Assembly: GCF_011297335.1 (NCBI RefSeq)
Contig: NZ_JAAOTJ010000006.1
Coordinates: forward strand, 1 to 64,000
Reading direction: 5' to 3'
DNA length: 64,000 nt
Origin: Catellatospora methionotrophica
Lineage (GTDB): Bacteria > Actinomycetota > Actinomycetes > Mycobacteriales > Micromonosporaceae
Below are positions 44,641-52,867 of the stretch, in pieces. Positions within the stretch are counted from its first letter, which is position 1; every line of letters starts with the position of its first letter. Below the pieces are notes generated by a model. The model was not told the origin of the DNA. It did not search any database and was given only the letters and a program-made list of their open reading frames with translations. The position numbers and the translations under genes were made by a program.

Positions 44641-45039
44641 TCACAGGGGCCGTTCGTAGCTCGCCCAGGCGATGTGCGACTCGTGCAGCGTCACCGCGAT
44701 GCCGGACAGGCCGCGCGCGTTGTCGCCGAACGCGCCCGCGTGCACGCGGGCCGCCAGCCGGTCCGCGATGACCTGGGCCAGCTTCTCGGTCGTGGTGTTG
44801 ACGCCCGCGAACGCCGGGTCGTCGTCGAGGTTGCGCAGGTTCAGCGCGCCGACGATCGTGTTCAGCTCCTGCGACGCGGCGGCGATGTCGACCACGATGT
44901 CGTCGGCGTCGAGTGCGGCGCGCTTGAACGTCGCGTCGACGACGAACGTCGCGCCGTGCAGGCGCTGCGCGGGGCCGAAGACCTCGCCCCGGAAACTGTG
45001 GGCGATCATCATGTGGTCGCGGACCGTCACGCTGAACAT
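44641..45039 (-). CDS. PTPS/QueD-fold protein lacking catalytic residues
   Basis: 132 residues, clearly of the 6-pyruvoyltetrahydropterin synthase/QueD family ([59 protein letters not shown]). Key residues differ. The HGH zinc pair reads HGA. The catalytic Cys four residues before it is Ala. The Asp-His dyad expected before the second LN reads Asn-Leu. Canonical pterin synthesis is therefore unlikely: the protein may bind a pterin-like ligand, form a scaffold, or do different chemistry. GGAGAG precedes the ATG, and a GTG 6 nt earlier overlaps the upstream stop. Confidence 0.8.
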   Translation of the reverse strand: MFSVTVRDHMMIAHSFRGEVFGPAQRLHGATFVVDATFKRAALDADDIVVDIAAASQELNTIVGALNLRNLDDDPAFAGVNTTTEKLAQVIADRLAARVHAGAFGDNARGLSGIAVTLHESHIAWASYERPL

Positions 45040-45041
45040 GG

Positions 45042-46022
45042 TCACTCTCCGTCGTAGCTGATGGTGTGGCACAGGGCGGGCAGGGTGCCGTCGGCGAGGC
45101 CGGACAGCACCTCGGGTAGGCGGTCGAAGCGGGACTCGCCGGACAGCAGCGCGTCGAAGGCCGGGTCGCGCAGCAGGTCCAGGGCGATGGCGAGCCGGTC
45201 GGTGTAGGAGCGGCGCGCGGCGCGGGCCGGGGAGACCGTGCCGACCTGGCTGGCACGGATGCTCAGCCGTCCGGAGTGGAAGGCGCCGCCCAGGGACAGG
45301 CTCACCGCGCGGTCGCCGTACCAGCTCAGCTCGACGACGGTGCCCTCCGGGGCGAGCAGGTCCAGGGCGCGTTGCAGCCCGGCGGCGCTGGCGGAGGCGT
45401 GGAAGACCAGGTCGCAGCCGCCCTCGGCGGCCTCGGGCGAGGTGAACGCGACGCCGAGCGCCGCCGCGACCGCAGCCCGCTGCGGGTCGAGGTCGACCAG
45501 TCGCACCGAGACTCCGGGGAAGCGGGCCAGCAGCGCCGCGACGCAGCAGCCGACCATGCCCGCGCCCAGCACCGCGATCCGGTCGCCGACCAGCGGCGCG
45601 CCGTCCCACAGGGCGTTGACCGCGGTCTCCACGGTGCCCGCGAGCACGGCGCGGCGGGCGGGCACGCCGTCGGGGACGGGCACCACGGCCGAGGCCGGGA
45701 CGACGAAGCGGGTCTGGTGCGGGTACAGGCAGAACACGGTGCGGCCGAGCAGCTCCGGTGGGCCCTGCTCGACGACGCCGACGTTGAGGTAGCCGTACTT
45801 CACCGGGCCGGGGAAGTCGCCCTCCTGGAACGGGGCACGCATCACGGCGTACTGGTTCGGCGGCACCTCGCCCCGGAAGACCAGCGTCTCGGTGCCCCGG
45901 CTCACGCCCGTGTGGACGGTGCGCACCAGCACCTCACCGGGGCCCGGAGCAGGCAGTGCGACACGGCGGATCTCGCCCGCGCCGGGCGAGGCGGTCCAGA
46001 AGGCACGCGCGTAGGATGCCAT
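45042..46022 (-). CDS. MDR-superfamily dehydrogenase, zinc-site variant
   Basis: 326 residues of the medium-chain dehydrogenase fold. The N-terminal [20 protein letters not shown] replaces the zinc-binding Cys of classical alcohol dehydrogenases, as in BchC-like relatives. The Rossmann motif is [18 protein letters not shown], with an acidic strand end (VDLDPQRA) that favours NAD(H). It would oxidise or reduce a hydroxyl on a biosynthetic intermediate. GAGGAGAGGAAGCCG before the ATG is one of the strongest ribosome sites here. It is the first gene of the seven-gene operon and shares a 43-bp gap with the divergent phosphatidyltransferase. Confidence 0.82.
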   Translation of the reverse strand: MASYARAFWTASPGAGEIRRVALPAPGPGEVLVRTVHTGVSRGTETLVFRGEVPPNQYAVMRAPFQEGDFPGPVKYGYLNVGVVEQGPPELLGRTVFCLYPHQTRFVVPASAVVPVPDGVPARRAVLAGTVETAVNALWDGAPLVGDRIAVLGAGMVGCCVAALLARFPGVSVRLVDLDPQRAAVAAALGVAFTSPEAAEGGCDLVFHASASAAGLQRALDLLAPEGTVVELSWYGDRAVSLSLGGAFHSGRLSIRASQVGTVSPARAARRSYTDRLAIALDLLRDPAFDALLSGESRFDRLPEVLSGLADGTLPALCHTISYDGE

Positions 46023-46065
46023 CGGCTTCCTCTCCTCGATCACGGTCGAACCTAACGGAGGTACG

Positions 46066-46827
46066 GTGCCGCCGGTGAGACCGGGCCCGGTGATCGGGCT
46101 GTTCCTCCAGTTCGCCATGCTCGCGCTGCTGTCGGCGGCGGTCGGCCTCGGACACGCCGGATGGGCGGCCGGGATCGCGTACGCCGTCGGATCGGGCGCG
46201 CTGCTCACCCGTGCCATGCACACTGCGGGACTGGTCGCGTTCGGACCCGCAGACCTGGTCACGCAGACCCGCGCGGCGCTCGTCGGCTGCGTCACGGCGC
46301 TGACCGCCGTCTCGTTCACCGGTGACGTGCCGGTGCCGGTGCTGGTCGGGATCACGGTCGTGGCGCTGGTGCTCGACGCCGTCGACGGCAAGGTCGCCCG
46401 GAGCACCGCCACCGCCTCGGCGTTCGGCGCGCGGTTCGACATGGAGGTCGACGCGTTCCTGATCCTGGTGCTGAGCTGCTACGTCGCCCCGTCGGCCGGG
46501 TGGTGGGTGCTGGCGATCGGCGCGATGCGCTACGTCTACGTCGTGGCGACCTGGCTGCTCCCGTGGCTGCGCGCCCCGCTGTTCACGCGGTACTGGCGCA
46601 AGGTGGTGGCCGCGATCCAGGGCATCGTCCTGGTGGCCGCCGCCGCGGACGTGCTGCCCCGGCCACTGGTCGCCGTCGCGCTCGCGGGCGCGCTCGCCCT
46701 GCTCACCGAGTCCTTCGGCCGCGACGTGGTCTACCTCTGGCGACGCCGCGCCGGAGCGCTACCGCAGGCGCGCGTAGACGTCGCCGGATCGGCCGAGGGG
46801 ACGGAAGCGCTGGTCCAGAAGCTGTAG
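46066..46827 (+). CDS. CDP-alcohol phosphatidyltransferase family enzyme
   Basis: 253 residues with about six membrane helices. The diagnostic motif is complete: DAVDGKVARSTATASAFGARFDMEVD, that is D-x2-DG-x2-AR-x8-G-x3-D-x3-D. It would replace CMP of a CDP-alcohol with a hydroxyl acceptor, making a phospholipid-like product; the acceptor is unknown. A GGAGG site precedes the GTG. The 43-bp divergent gap to the MDR gene means shared control with the operon. Its last 69 bp overlap the convergent FkbM gene. Confidence 0.87.
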   Translation: MPPVRPGPVIGLFLQFAMLALLSAAVGLGHAGWAAGIAYAVGSGALLTRAMHTAGLVAFGPADLVTQTRAALVGCVTALTAVSFTGDVPVPVLVGITVVALVLDAVDGKVARSTATASAFGARFDMEVDAFLILVLSCYVAPSAGWWVLAIGAMRYVYVVATWLLPWLRAPLFTRYWRKVVAAIQGIVLVAAAADVLPRPLVAVALAGALALLTESFGRDVVYLWRRRAGALPQARVDVAGSAEGTEALVQKL

Positions 46828-47514
46828 CAGGTCGGCTGCGGTCAGCCACCGCTCGGCCGCGAAGCGCATGGTCTCGACGGGGGCGTAGTTGTACTCGTAC
46901 CCGCCCGCGCGTGCGCCGAGCTGCTCCACGAGGTCCAGCACGGTGAGCGCGGCGTCGTGGGCGAACGGCAGGTACTCGAAGGACAGGGCGCGCAGCGGCC
47001 GGGACAGGCCCCGCAGCACGTCCGCTTCGAAACCCTCGACGTCGATCTTGCAGAAGGCCGGTTCGCCGTGCGTCGCGATGAGATCGTCCAGGGTGACCAC
47101 CTCGACCTCGACCGCGCGGTCCCAGCGGACGTCGGCGAACCGGTCGTCGGCGGCGGTCACCGACGCGATCCACTCGTGCGACAGCGAGGACACCGTCGGC
47201 GTCGCCGACGACAGCGCCAGCGACGCCGTACCCGGCCGTGCCCCGACCGCCGTGGGCAGGATGACCACCCCCGGATCGCGCCCGAAGAACAGCCGCAGGG
47301 CCCGCAGGCAGTCCGGCTGCGGCTCGATCGCCACCACCCGCGCCCCGAGCCGCCGCCACGGCCGCACCCGGCTCCCCACGTGCGCCCCCACATCGAACGC
47401 CAGGTCCCCGGCCCCCAGGAACTGCCCGTAGAACCGCCGCATCCGCCGATGCCGCCCCGGAATCCCGTGATACATCACGAGAGACCGCCCCATCCCCCAA
47501 ACCCGCTTGAGCAT
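46759..47514 (-). CDS. FkbM-family SAM-dependent methyltransferase
   Basis: 251 residues. The SAM motif is LAFDVGAHVGSRVRPWRRLGARVVAIEPQPDCLRAL, and the FkbM signature is VTLDDLIATHGEPAFCKIDVEGFEADVLRGL. Family members O-methylate sugars or natural products; the target here is unknown. A TAAGGT hexamer 5 nt before the ATG suggests a leaderless start. Its 3' end overlaps the convergent phosphatidyltransferase gene by 69 bp, so the two transcripts are antisense at their ends. Confidence 0.85.
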   Translation of the reverse strand: MLKRVWGMGRSLVMYHGIPGRHRRMRRFYGQFLGAGDLAFDVGAHVGSRVRPWRRLGARVVAIEPQPDCLRALRLFFGRDPGVVILPTAVGARPGTASLALSSATPTVSSLSHEWIASVTAADDRFADVRWDRAVEVEVVTLDDLIATHGEPAFCKIDVEGFEADVLRGLSRPLRALSFEYLPFAHDAALTVLDLVEQLGARAGGYEYNYAPVETMRFAAERWLTAADLLQLLDQRFRPLGRSGDVYARLR

Positions 47515-47539
47515 GGCCGACCTTAACCCCGAAAGAAAA

Positions 47540-47587
47540 GGGAAGGGCACCTTCACATCGCGATAGGCAGTGCGAGGCGCCCTTCCC
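47540..47587. repeat. intergenic palindrome, family 2 (degenerate copy)
   Basis: GGGAAGGGCACCTT and AGGCGCCCTTCCC can pair with two or three mismatches around about 20 nt. The arms match the GGAAGGGCACCTTC copies at 18975 and 60393. This copy lies between divergent genes, where a terminator is not expected. Confidence 0.6.
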
Positions 47588-47667
47588 CACCTCGGCGGTG
47601 CCTCGGAGCAGGGGCGGGCCGAGGTAATCCGCTCGTCGGGCGGGTCGGCGGGTGGGATCGTGGGGCC

Positions 47668-48600
47668 GTGATCGAGTTCCCCGACCGGATGCGGCGGACC
47701 GCGCTGAGCAGAGGGGCGGCGGGCCGGGAGTGGCTGGCGGCGCTGCCGGAACGGCTCGCGTACCTGTGCGAGGCCTGGTCGCTGAGGCCTGGGGCGGTGC
47801 TGGACGGCGGGTCGGCGGCGCTGGTGGTGCTGGCGCGCAGGGGCGACGGCACCGATGCGGTGCTGCGGCTCGGGCCGCCTGGGGACGGGTTCGCGGGGCA
47901 GGTGCGCACCATCGGGGTGGCAGGCGGGCACGGGTACGTCCGGCTGTACGCCCACGATCTCGAACGTGACGCCGCGCTGCTGGAAGCGCTCGGCCCGGCG
48001 CTGGGGACCACCGCGCGCTCGGCCGAGCACGCGCTCGACGTGCTGGCCGCGACGCTGCGGCAGGCGTGGCTCGTGCCACGGCCGCCGGACGCGGCCGTGC
48101 CGCCGGGGACGGACAAGGCCAGCACGCTCGCCAAGCTGATCATCGAGCTGTGGCCGCAGACCGGCCGTCCCTGCCCGGCCGAGGTTGCCGAGCGTGCCGT
48201 CGGGTACGCCCGCCGCCGCGCGGCCGCCTTCGACCTGGACGGCAGCGTGGTCTGCCACGGTGATCCGCACCCGGACAACGCGCTCGCGGTGCTGACGCCC
48301 CGGCCCGGCGCGGAGTCGGGGTATGTCTTCGTCGACCCGGACGGCTTCCTCTGCGACCCGGCGTACGACCTGGGGGTCGCGGTGCGCGGCTGGACGGATG
48401 AGGTGCTCGCGGCGGCGGACCCGGTCGGGCTGGTACGGGACTACTGCGCACGGCTGGCGGCGGCGACCGGAGTGGACGAGCAGGCGATCTGGGAGTGGGG
48501 CTTCACTGAGCGCGTCTCGTCGGGCCTCTACATGATCCGGTACGGCGCACCGGCCGAGGGGCGCGAGTACCTCGTGTCGGCCGCCCGGCTGCTCGGCTGA
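47668..48600 (+). CDS. APH(6)-like (aminoglycoside/hydroxyurea) phosphotransferase
   Basis: 310 residues resembling streptomycin 6-kinases. The catalytic loop VVCHGDPHPDNALAVL and the metal motif VFVDPDGFLCDPAYDLGVAVRGW are intact. The N-terminal WSLRPGAVLDGGSAALVVLARRGDGTDAVLRL is the lobe that contacts ATP. It may phosphorylate an aminoglycoside or an unrelated small hydroxyl compound; resistance is not certain from sequence. The start is a GTG without a clear ribosome site. It is monocistronic, bounded by repeat-family hairpins on both sides. Confidence 0.8.
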   Translation: MIEFPDRMRRTALSRGAAGREWLAALPERLAYLCEAWSLRPGAVLDGGSAALVVLARRGDGTDAVLRLGPPGDGFAGQVRTIGVAGGHGYVRLYAHDLERDAALLEALGPALGTTARSAEHALDVLAATLRQAWLVPRPPDAAVPPGTDKASTLAKLIIELWPQTGRPCPAEVAERAVGYARRRAAAFDLDGSVVCHGDPHPDNALAVLTPRPGAESGYVFVDPDGFLCDPAYDLGVAVRGWTDEVLAAADPVGLVRDYCARLAAATGVDEQAIWEWGFTERVSSGLYMIRYGAPAEGREYLVSAARLLG

Positions 48601-48662
48601 GGCGGCGCCGGGCGGGGCGGCGGAGCACGGCGGGGGCGCGGGTCGCGTCGGGCGCGGCTGGA

Positions 48663-48723
48663 GATCGCTGTTTCGTGTCAGAACGTTGGGCGACACCGCA
48701 CCTTTTGACCCGAAACGACGATC
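48663..48723. repeat. intergenic palindrome, family 4 (copy 3)
   Basis: GATCGCTGTTTCGTGTCA pairs with TTTTGACCCGAAACGACGATC. The same arms occur at 18819 and 22578. It follows the kinase gene on the plus strand. The remaining 180 bp to the amylase gene hold its promoter, including AT-rich GAATATT near 48815 and a CTTG-n12-CAAG dyad; no other gene is seen. Confidence 0.75.
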
Positions 48724-48903
48724 ATGAAAGGGGAGGGGGCGGAAAGATCTTGCGTAGGGGGCGTCGTGCCGTTTCGGGGCGGATGCGTTGACTTCGATGA
48801 AAGTTCTTGTGAATATTGCGGCAAGGTTTCAGGGTGGTTTCGAGCCGTGTCTCCTGTTCCGCTGCGCGACGATCCGTCCCCCTCGTACGTCCGGAGTGTT
48901 CTC

Positions 48904-50340
48904 ATGCAACGACGCAGACTTCTCCCTCTGGCGCTGGCGGCGGTTCTGGCCGCCATGCTGCCTGTCCCGATCGCCAGCCCCGCCGCGGCGGCGCCGTCGG
49001 GCAGCAAGGACGTGATCGTCCAGCTGTTCGAGTGGAACTGGCCCTCGGTCGCGGCCGAGTGCACCAGCTTCCTCGGCCCGCGCGGCTACGGCTACGTGCA
49101 GGTGTCCCCGCCCCAGGAGCACGTGCGCGGCCAGCAGTGGTGGGTCGCGTACCAGCCGGTCAGCTACCGGGTCGAGTCCCGCAAGGGCACCCGCGCCCAG
49201 TTCCAGTCGATGGTCACGACCTGCCACAACGCGGGCGTGAAGGTCATCGTCGACGCGGTGGTCAACCACATGACCGGCGTCGGCTCGGGCACCGGCTGGG
49301 CGGGCTCGACGTACACGTCGTACACCTACCCGGGCAGCTACCAGACGCAGGACTTCCACCACTGCGGGCGCAACGGCAACGACGACATCGTCAACTACGG
49401 CGACCGCTACGAGGTGCAGAACTGCGAGCTGGTCAACCTCGCCGACCTGAAGACCGAGAGCGACTACGTGCGTACGAAGCTCGCCGGTTACCTCAACGAC
49501 CTGCTGACCCTCGGCGTGGACGGGTTCCGCTGGGACGCCAGCAAGCACATGCCCGCCGCCGACATCGCCGCGATCAAGGGCAAGCTGTCGCGTTCGGTCT
49601 ACCACGTGCAGGAGGTCATCTACGGCGGGGGCGAGCCGGTCCAGCCGACCGAGTACACCGGCAACGGCGACGTGCACGAGTTCCGCTACGGCAAGGACCT
49701 GGGCCGGGTGTTCCGGCACGAGAGGCTGTCGTACCTGAAGAACTTCGGCGAGCCGTGGGGGCACATCGCCACCGCCAAGGGCGCCGTGTTCGTCGACAAC
49801 CACGACACCCAGCGCGAGGGTGGCGACATCCTCACCTACAAGGACAACGGCGCCTACGCGCTCGCGAACGCGTTCATGCTGGCCTGGCCGTACGGGTCGC
49901 CGACGGTGATGAGCAGTTACGAGTTCAGCAACAAGGACCAGGGTCCGCCGTCGGACGCCAACGGCAAGACGAACAACGCGACGTGTTTCGCGGGCGGCTG
50001 GCGGTGCGAGCACCGCTGGCAGGCCATCGCGAACATGGTCGGCTTCCACAACGCGGTCAAGGGCACCACGGTCGTGAACTGGTACGACAACGGCAACAAC
50101 CACATCGCGTTCGGCCGCAACGGCAAGGGCTACCTGACGATCAACGACGAGGACGGGGCGGTCAACGGGCGGTCGTACCAGACCAACCTGCCCGCGGGCC
50201 GCTACTGCGACGTGATCCACGGGGAGAAGAGCGGCTCCACCTGCACCGGCCCGGTGATCACGGTCGACGCGAACGGCTGGTTCGTCGCCAACGTGGCCGC
50301 CCACGACGCCATCGCCATCCACGCCAACGCCAAGATCTAG
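48904..50340 (+). CDS. secreted GH13 alpha-amylase
   Basis: 478 residues. Signal peptide to about residue 31 (ending AAAA). The catalytic (beta/alpha)8 barrel shows the four GH13 regions: VIVDAVVNHM, GVDGFRWDASKHM (nucleophile Asp), the acid Glu of VHVQEVIYG, and VDNHDTQR. A C-terminal beta domain closes the protein. No starch-binding module is attached, unlike many Streptomyces amylases. It would hydrolyse alpha-1,4-glucans outside the cell. The ATG has GGAG 9 nt before it; a longer upstream frame lacks a signal peptide. A CTTG...CAAG dyad upstream is a weak candidate for a MalR-type site. Confidence 0.93.
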   Translation: MQRRRLLPLALAAVLAAMLPVPIASPAAAAPSGSKDVIVQLFEWNWPSVAAECTSFLGPRGYGYVQVSPPQEHVRGQQWWVAYQPVSYRVESRKGTRAQFQSMVTTCHNAGVKVIVDAVVNHMTGVGSGTGWAGSTYTSYTYPGSYQTQDFHHCGRNGNDDIVNYGDRYEVQNCELVNLADLKTESDYVRTKLAGYLNDLLTLGVDGFRWDASKHMPAADIAAIKGKLSRSVYHVQEVIYGGGEPVQPTEYTGNGDVHEFRYGKDLGRVFRHERLSYLKNFGEPWGHIATAKGAVFVDNHDTQREGGDILTYKDNGAYALANAFMLAWPYGSPTVMSSYEFSNKDQGPPSDANGKTNNATCFAGGWRCEHRWQAIANMVGFHNAVKGTTVVNWYDNGNNHIAFGRNGKGYLTINDEDGAVNGRSYQTNLPAGRYCDVIHGEKSGSTCTGPVITVDANGWFVANVAAHDAIAIHANAKI

Positions 50341-50347
50341 TACGCCT

Positions 50348-50416
50348 CCTTGATCGCTCGACCTGCCCCATCCGGGTGGTCTTCCGCCCGGGTGCCGGGC
50401 AAGTCGAGCGATCTTG
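50348..50416. repeat. intergenic palindrome, family 3 (copy 2)
   Basis: CTTGATCGCTCGACCTGCCC and GGGCAAGTCGAGCGATCTTGG form a stem of about 20 bp, with an inner CCGGGTG/CGCCCGG stem. It starts 8 bp after the amylase stop. The arms match those at 30969-31051. Confidence 0.8.
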
Positions 50417-50451
50417 GCCGAGGCCGGGCCGGGCGTGGCACGCTGGACGGC

Positions 50452-51276
50452 ATGGACGAGGCCGCTGACGTCGGACTGTTCGGCCCCGGGTCGGTGACCT
50501 GGCGGGTCCATGGCGAGCCGGTGCTCTGGGTGGCCGGGGTGCGCTCGCTGTTCCTGCAGGCCCTGCACCCGCGGGCCATCGCCGGGGTGGTGCAGAACTC
50601 CAGCTACAAGGTCGAGCCGTGGGGCCGCCTGATGCGCACCGCCGACTACGTCGGCACCGTCATCTTCGGCACCACCGCCCAGGCCCGCGCCGCCGGGCGG
50701 CGTATCCGGGGCGTGCACGCCCGGATGCGGGCGACCGACCGGCACACCGGCGAGACGTACCGCATCGACGAACCCGAGCTGCTGCGCTGGGTGCACGTCA
50801 CCGAGGTCGAGTCGTTCGTCAGCACGGCCCGCCGGGCGGGTCTGGCGCTGAGCGCCGCCGACGTCGACGGGTACTACACCGAGCAGCGCCGCGCCGCCAA
50901 GCTGGTCGGGCTGGACCCGGACACGGTGCCGGGCACGGCGGCCGAGGTCGACGCGTACTACCGGCGGATGCGCCCCCAGCTTGCGCTGACCCGCGAAGCC
51001 CTGGACACGCTGTTCTTCCTGATGGTGCCGCCGCTGCCGTGGCACCTCGGGCTGACCCCGGCCCGGCTGGTCTACACGGGCCTGGCCGCGACCGCCTTCT
51101 CCCTGCAGCCGGGCTGGGCCCGCCGCGTCTACGGCACCCTGGGCCTGCCCACGACCGACCTGTCCGCCTCGGTCTCGGTCCGCGCGCTGCGCCTGACCAT
51201 GCGCGCCCTGCCCGAGCGTTTCCAGCACGGCCCCATCTACCGCGAGGCCATGGCCCGCGCCGCCCTGGCCGCCTGA
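50452..51276 (+). CDS. MpaB/DUF2236 family oxygenase-like protein
   Basis: 274 residues of the DUF2236 (MpaB, latex-clearing-protein-related) family. Characteristic pieces are GPGSVTWRVHGEPVLWVAGVRSLFLQALHP near the N-terminus, VIFGTTAQARAAGRRIRGVHARM, and LLRWVHVTEVESFV with its conserved His. Members bind haem or iron and some oxidise meroterpenoids or rubber, but most bacterial ones are uncharacterised. No signal peptide is seen. The ATG lies 36 bp after a family 3 palindrome. Convergent with the next gene, 15 bp apart. Confidence 0.8.
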   Translation: MDEAADVGLFGPGSVTWRVHGEPVLWVAGVRSLFLQALHPRAIAGVVQNSSYKVEPWGRLMRTADYVGTVIFGTTAQARAAGRRIRGVHARMRATDRHTGETYRIDEPELLRWVHVTEVESFVSTARRAGLALSAADVDGYYTEQRRAAKLVGLDPDTVPGTAAEVDAYYRRMRPQLALTREALDTLFFLMVPPLPWHLGLTPARLVYTGLAATAFSLQPGWARRVYGTLGLPTTDLSASVSVRALRLTMRALPERFQHGPIYREAMARAALAA

Positions 51277-51291
51277 CCCACCCCGCCGCCG

Positions 51292-51927
51292 TCAGGGCCA
51301 GGCCGGGGACGGGGGCTGGAGCTGCTGGGCGGCGGGGGAGACGCGGGGGTCGCCGGCGCGGAAGGCGTGCCACCAGCGGCTGCCGTCGGCGGCGAAGGAG
51401 GTCAGCGGGACCGTCGAGCCGTCGGCGCGTTCGACCGCCAGGCGCTCGAAGTGGATGTCGCCCTCGATGCAGTACGCCATGTCGCCGCCCGGCTCCTCGC
51501 GGCCGCACTCGCTGAACCAGTACATGCTGTGCGCGGCGCGGCCGGTCGCGGCGAGCACCAGGCTGACCGTGGCGGGCCAGGACCGGGTGAGCTCGGGGTC
51601 GTCGAGGAAGCTCCACCCGTACATCGGGTTCGACCAGCCGGCCGAGGCGAGGAACGCGTCGGCGGCCGCGGCGTCGGGCAGTTCGATGGCGTGGCCGTAG
51701 TCGCGGCTGTGCGACCGGTCCGCGCGCAGCAGCACCCGCATCAGGCGTACGCCGGTGAACACCAGGGCCCGGCGGGTGTCCGGGTCGGCCGGGCCGTGTT
51801 CGGGCAGCGCGAGCACGTGCAGCAGCAGGCGCACCGTACGGCCGGGCCAGTTCACCCGCAGGCCCACCACATCGGACTCGTTGAGCGCCGTGTTGCACCC
51901 GGCGAGCAGGGAACGATCGTGGAGCAT
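51292..51927 (-). CDS. hypothetical protein, family not recognised
   Basis: 211 residues without signal peptide or membrane helix. Notable pieces are NTALNESDVVGLRVNWPGRTVRLLLHVLALPE, a Trp/Tyr-rich centre (ASAGWSNPMYGWSFLDDPELTRSW) and MAYCIEGDIHFERLAVERADG. Codon use matches the neighbourhood. It is divergent from the VOC gene across about 140 bp; no role can be suggested. Confidence 0.6.
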   Translation of the reverse strand: MLHDRSLLAGCNTALNESDVVGLRVNWPGRTVRLLLHVLALPEHGPADPDTRRALVFTGVRLMRVLLRADRSHSRDYGHAIELPDAAAADAFLASAGWSNPMYGWSFLDDPELTRSWPATVSLVLAATGRAAHSMYWFSECGREEPGGDMAYCIEGDIHFERLAVERADGSTVPLTSFAADGSRWWHAFRAGDPRVSPAAQQLQPPSPAWP

Positions 51928-52066
51928 GGCGCCATCATCGCGCAGCGATCGACCCGAGCGCACCGTCCCGGCTGCCCGGATCGGCCCCGTCGGTCAGCCG
52001 AACGGGGCGGTCCGGTCGGCACCCGCAGTGGTCGCCCTGAGCCGCGGATGGCCCTAAGGTGGCGGC

Positions 52067-52825
52067 ATGCGAGTGAGGGGATACGCGCCCGCCACCCCGT
52101 GCTGGGCCGAGTACATGACCGCGGACCCGGCCGGGGCGTCGGCGTTCTACAGCGGGTTGTTCGGATGGACGCCAGGTGAGGTGTTCGCGCTCGACGGCCG
52201 TGCCGTCGCGGGAATGCTGCCGGGTGAGCCCGGCCGGCCGTCGACGTGGCTGTGCTACGTGTCGGCGCTCGCCGCCGAGGACGGCGTGGCGGCGGTGCTC
52301 GACGCCGGCGGCTCGGTGCTGGTCCCGGCACACGACCGCGGCCCGCGCGGGCGGGCGGCACTGGTCGCCGACAGCGCGGGCGCGGTCTTCGGGCTGTGGC
52401 AGCGCGGCACGTCCGGTGGTGCGGAGGCGGCTGCCGAGCCTGCCACGATGTGCTGGACCGAGGTCGTGACCTGGGACGAGGCGACCGCGGTCGCCTTCTA
52501 CGGCAGGGCGTTCAACTGGTCGGAGCGCAAGAGTGAGATCGCCGAGGGCGTCGACCACATCGAGTGGTTCGTTGAGAGCCGCACGGTCGGCGGGCTGTCC
52601 GTGATGGACGAGCGTTACCCGGCCGGAACCCCGTCGCACTGGCGGGTCACCTTCGAGGTCGAGGACTGCGCCGCGACGATCGCGCGCTGCGTCGAGCTCG
52701 GCGGGGCGGTGCTCACCGGGCCGCTGGACCTGCCGGTGGGGCACTACGCGATGCTGGCCGACCCGCAGGGGGCCACGTTCGGCGTGATCGCGCTGTCCGA
52801 CGCGATCCTGGACACCCGGGTGTGA
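52067..52825 (+). CDS. two-domain VOC (glyoxalase-fold) protein
   Basis: 252 residues made of two VOC domains, about 1-120 and 125-250, each beginning with a related motif (PCWAEYMTADPAGASAFYSGLFGW and MCWTEVVTWDEATAVAFYGRAFNW). This matches actinobacterial proteins such as CFP-30B. Metal-binding residues differ between the two halves, so enzymatic activity is uncertain; ligand binding is equally possible. A TAAGGT hexamer 6 nt before the ATG fits a leaderless start. Confidence 0.85.
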   Translation: MRVRGYAPATPCWAEYMTADPAGASAFYSGLFGWTPGEVFALDGRAVAGMLPGEPGRPSTWLCYVSALAAEDGVAAVLDAGGSVLVPAHDRGPRGRAALVADSAGAVFGLWQRGTSGGAEAAAEPATMCWTEVVTWDEATAVAFYGRAFNWSERKSEIAEGVDHIEWFVESRTVGGLSVMDERYPAGTPSHWRVTFEVEDCAATIARCVELGGAVLTGPLDLPVGHYAMLADPQGATFGVIALSDAILDTRV

Positions 52826-52861
52826 TCCGGGTGCGCCCCACGGCGGGGGCGCACCCGGATC
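52824..52861. terminator. bidirectional terminator between VOC and C39-like genes
   Basis: GATCCGGGTGCGCCC pairs perfectly with GGGCGCACCCGGATC around 8 nt, overlapping the end of the VOC gene and ending 7 bp before the stop of the convergent gene. Confidence 0.85.
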
Positions 52862-52867
52862 GCCGGT

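Noticed and set aside
47668-48600. Aminoglycoside kinase as evidence for an antibiotic biosynthetic cluster
   Set aside because: No other antibiotic biosynthesis genes flank it; the adjacent genes are an FkbM methyltransferase and an amylase with separate promoters.
48829-51228. Open frame of about 800 codons antisense to amylase and MpaB-like genes
   Set aside because: It spans two real genes and their terminator and shows no family features.
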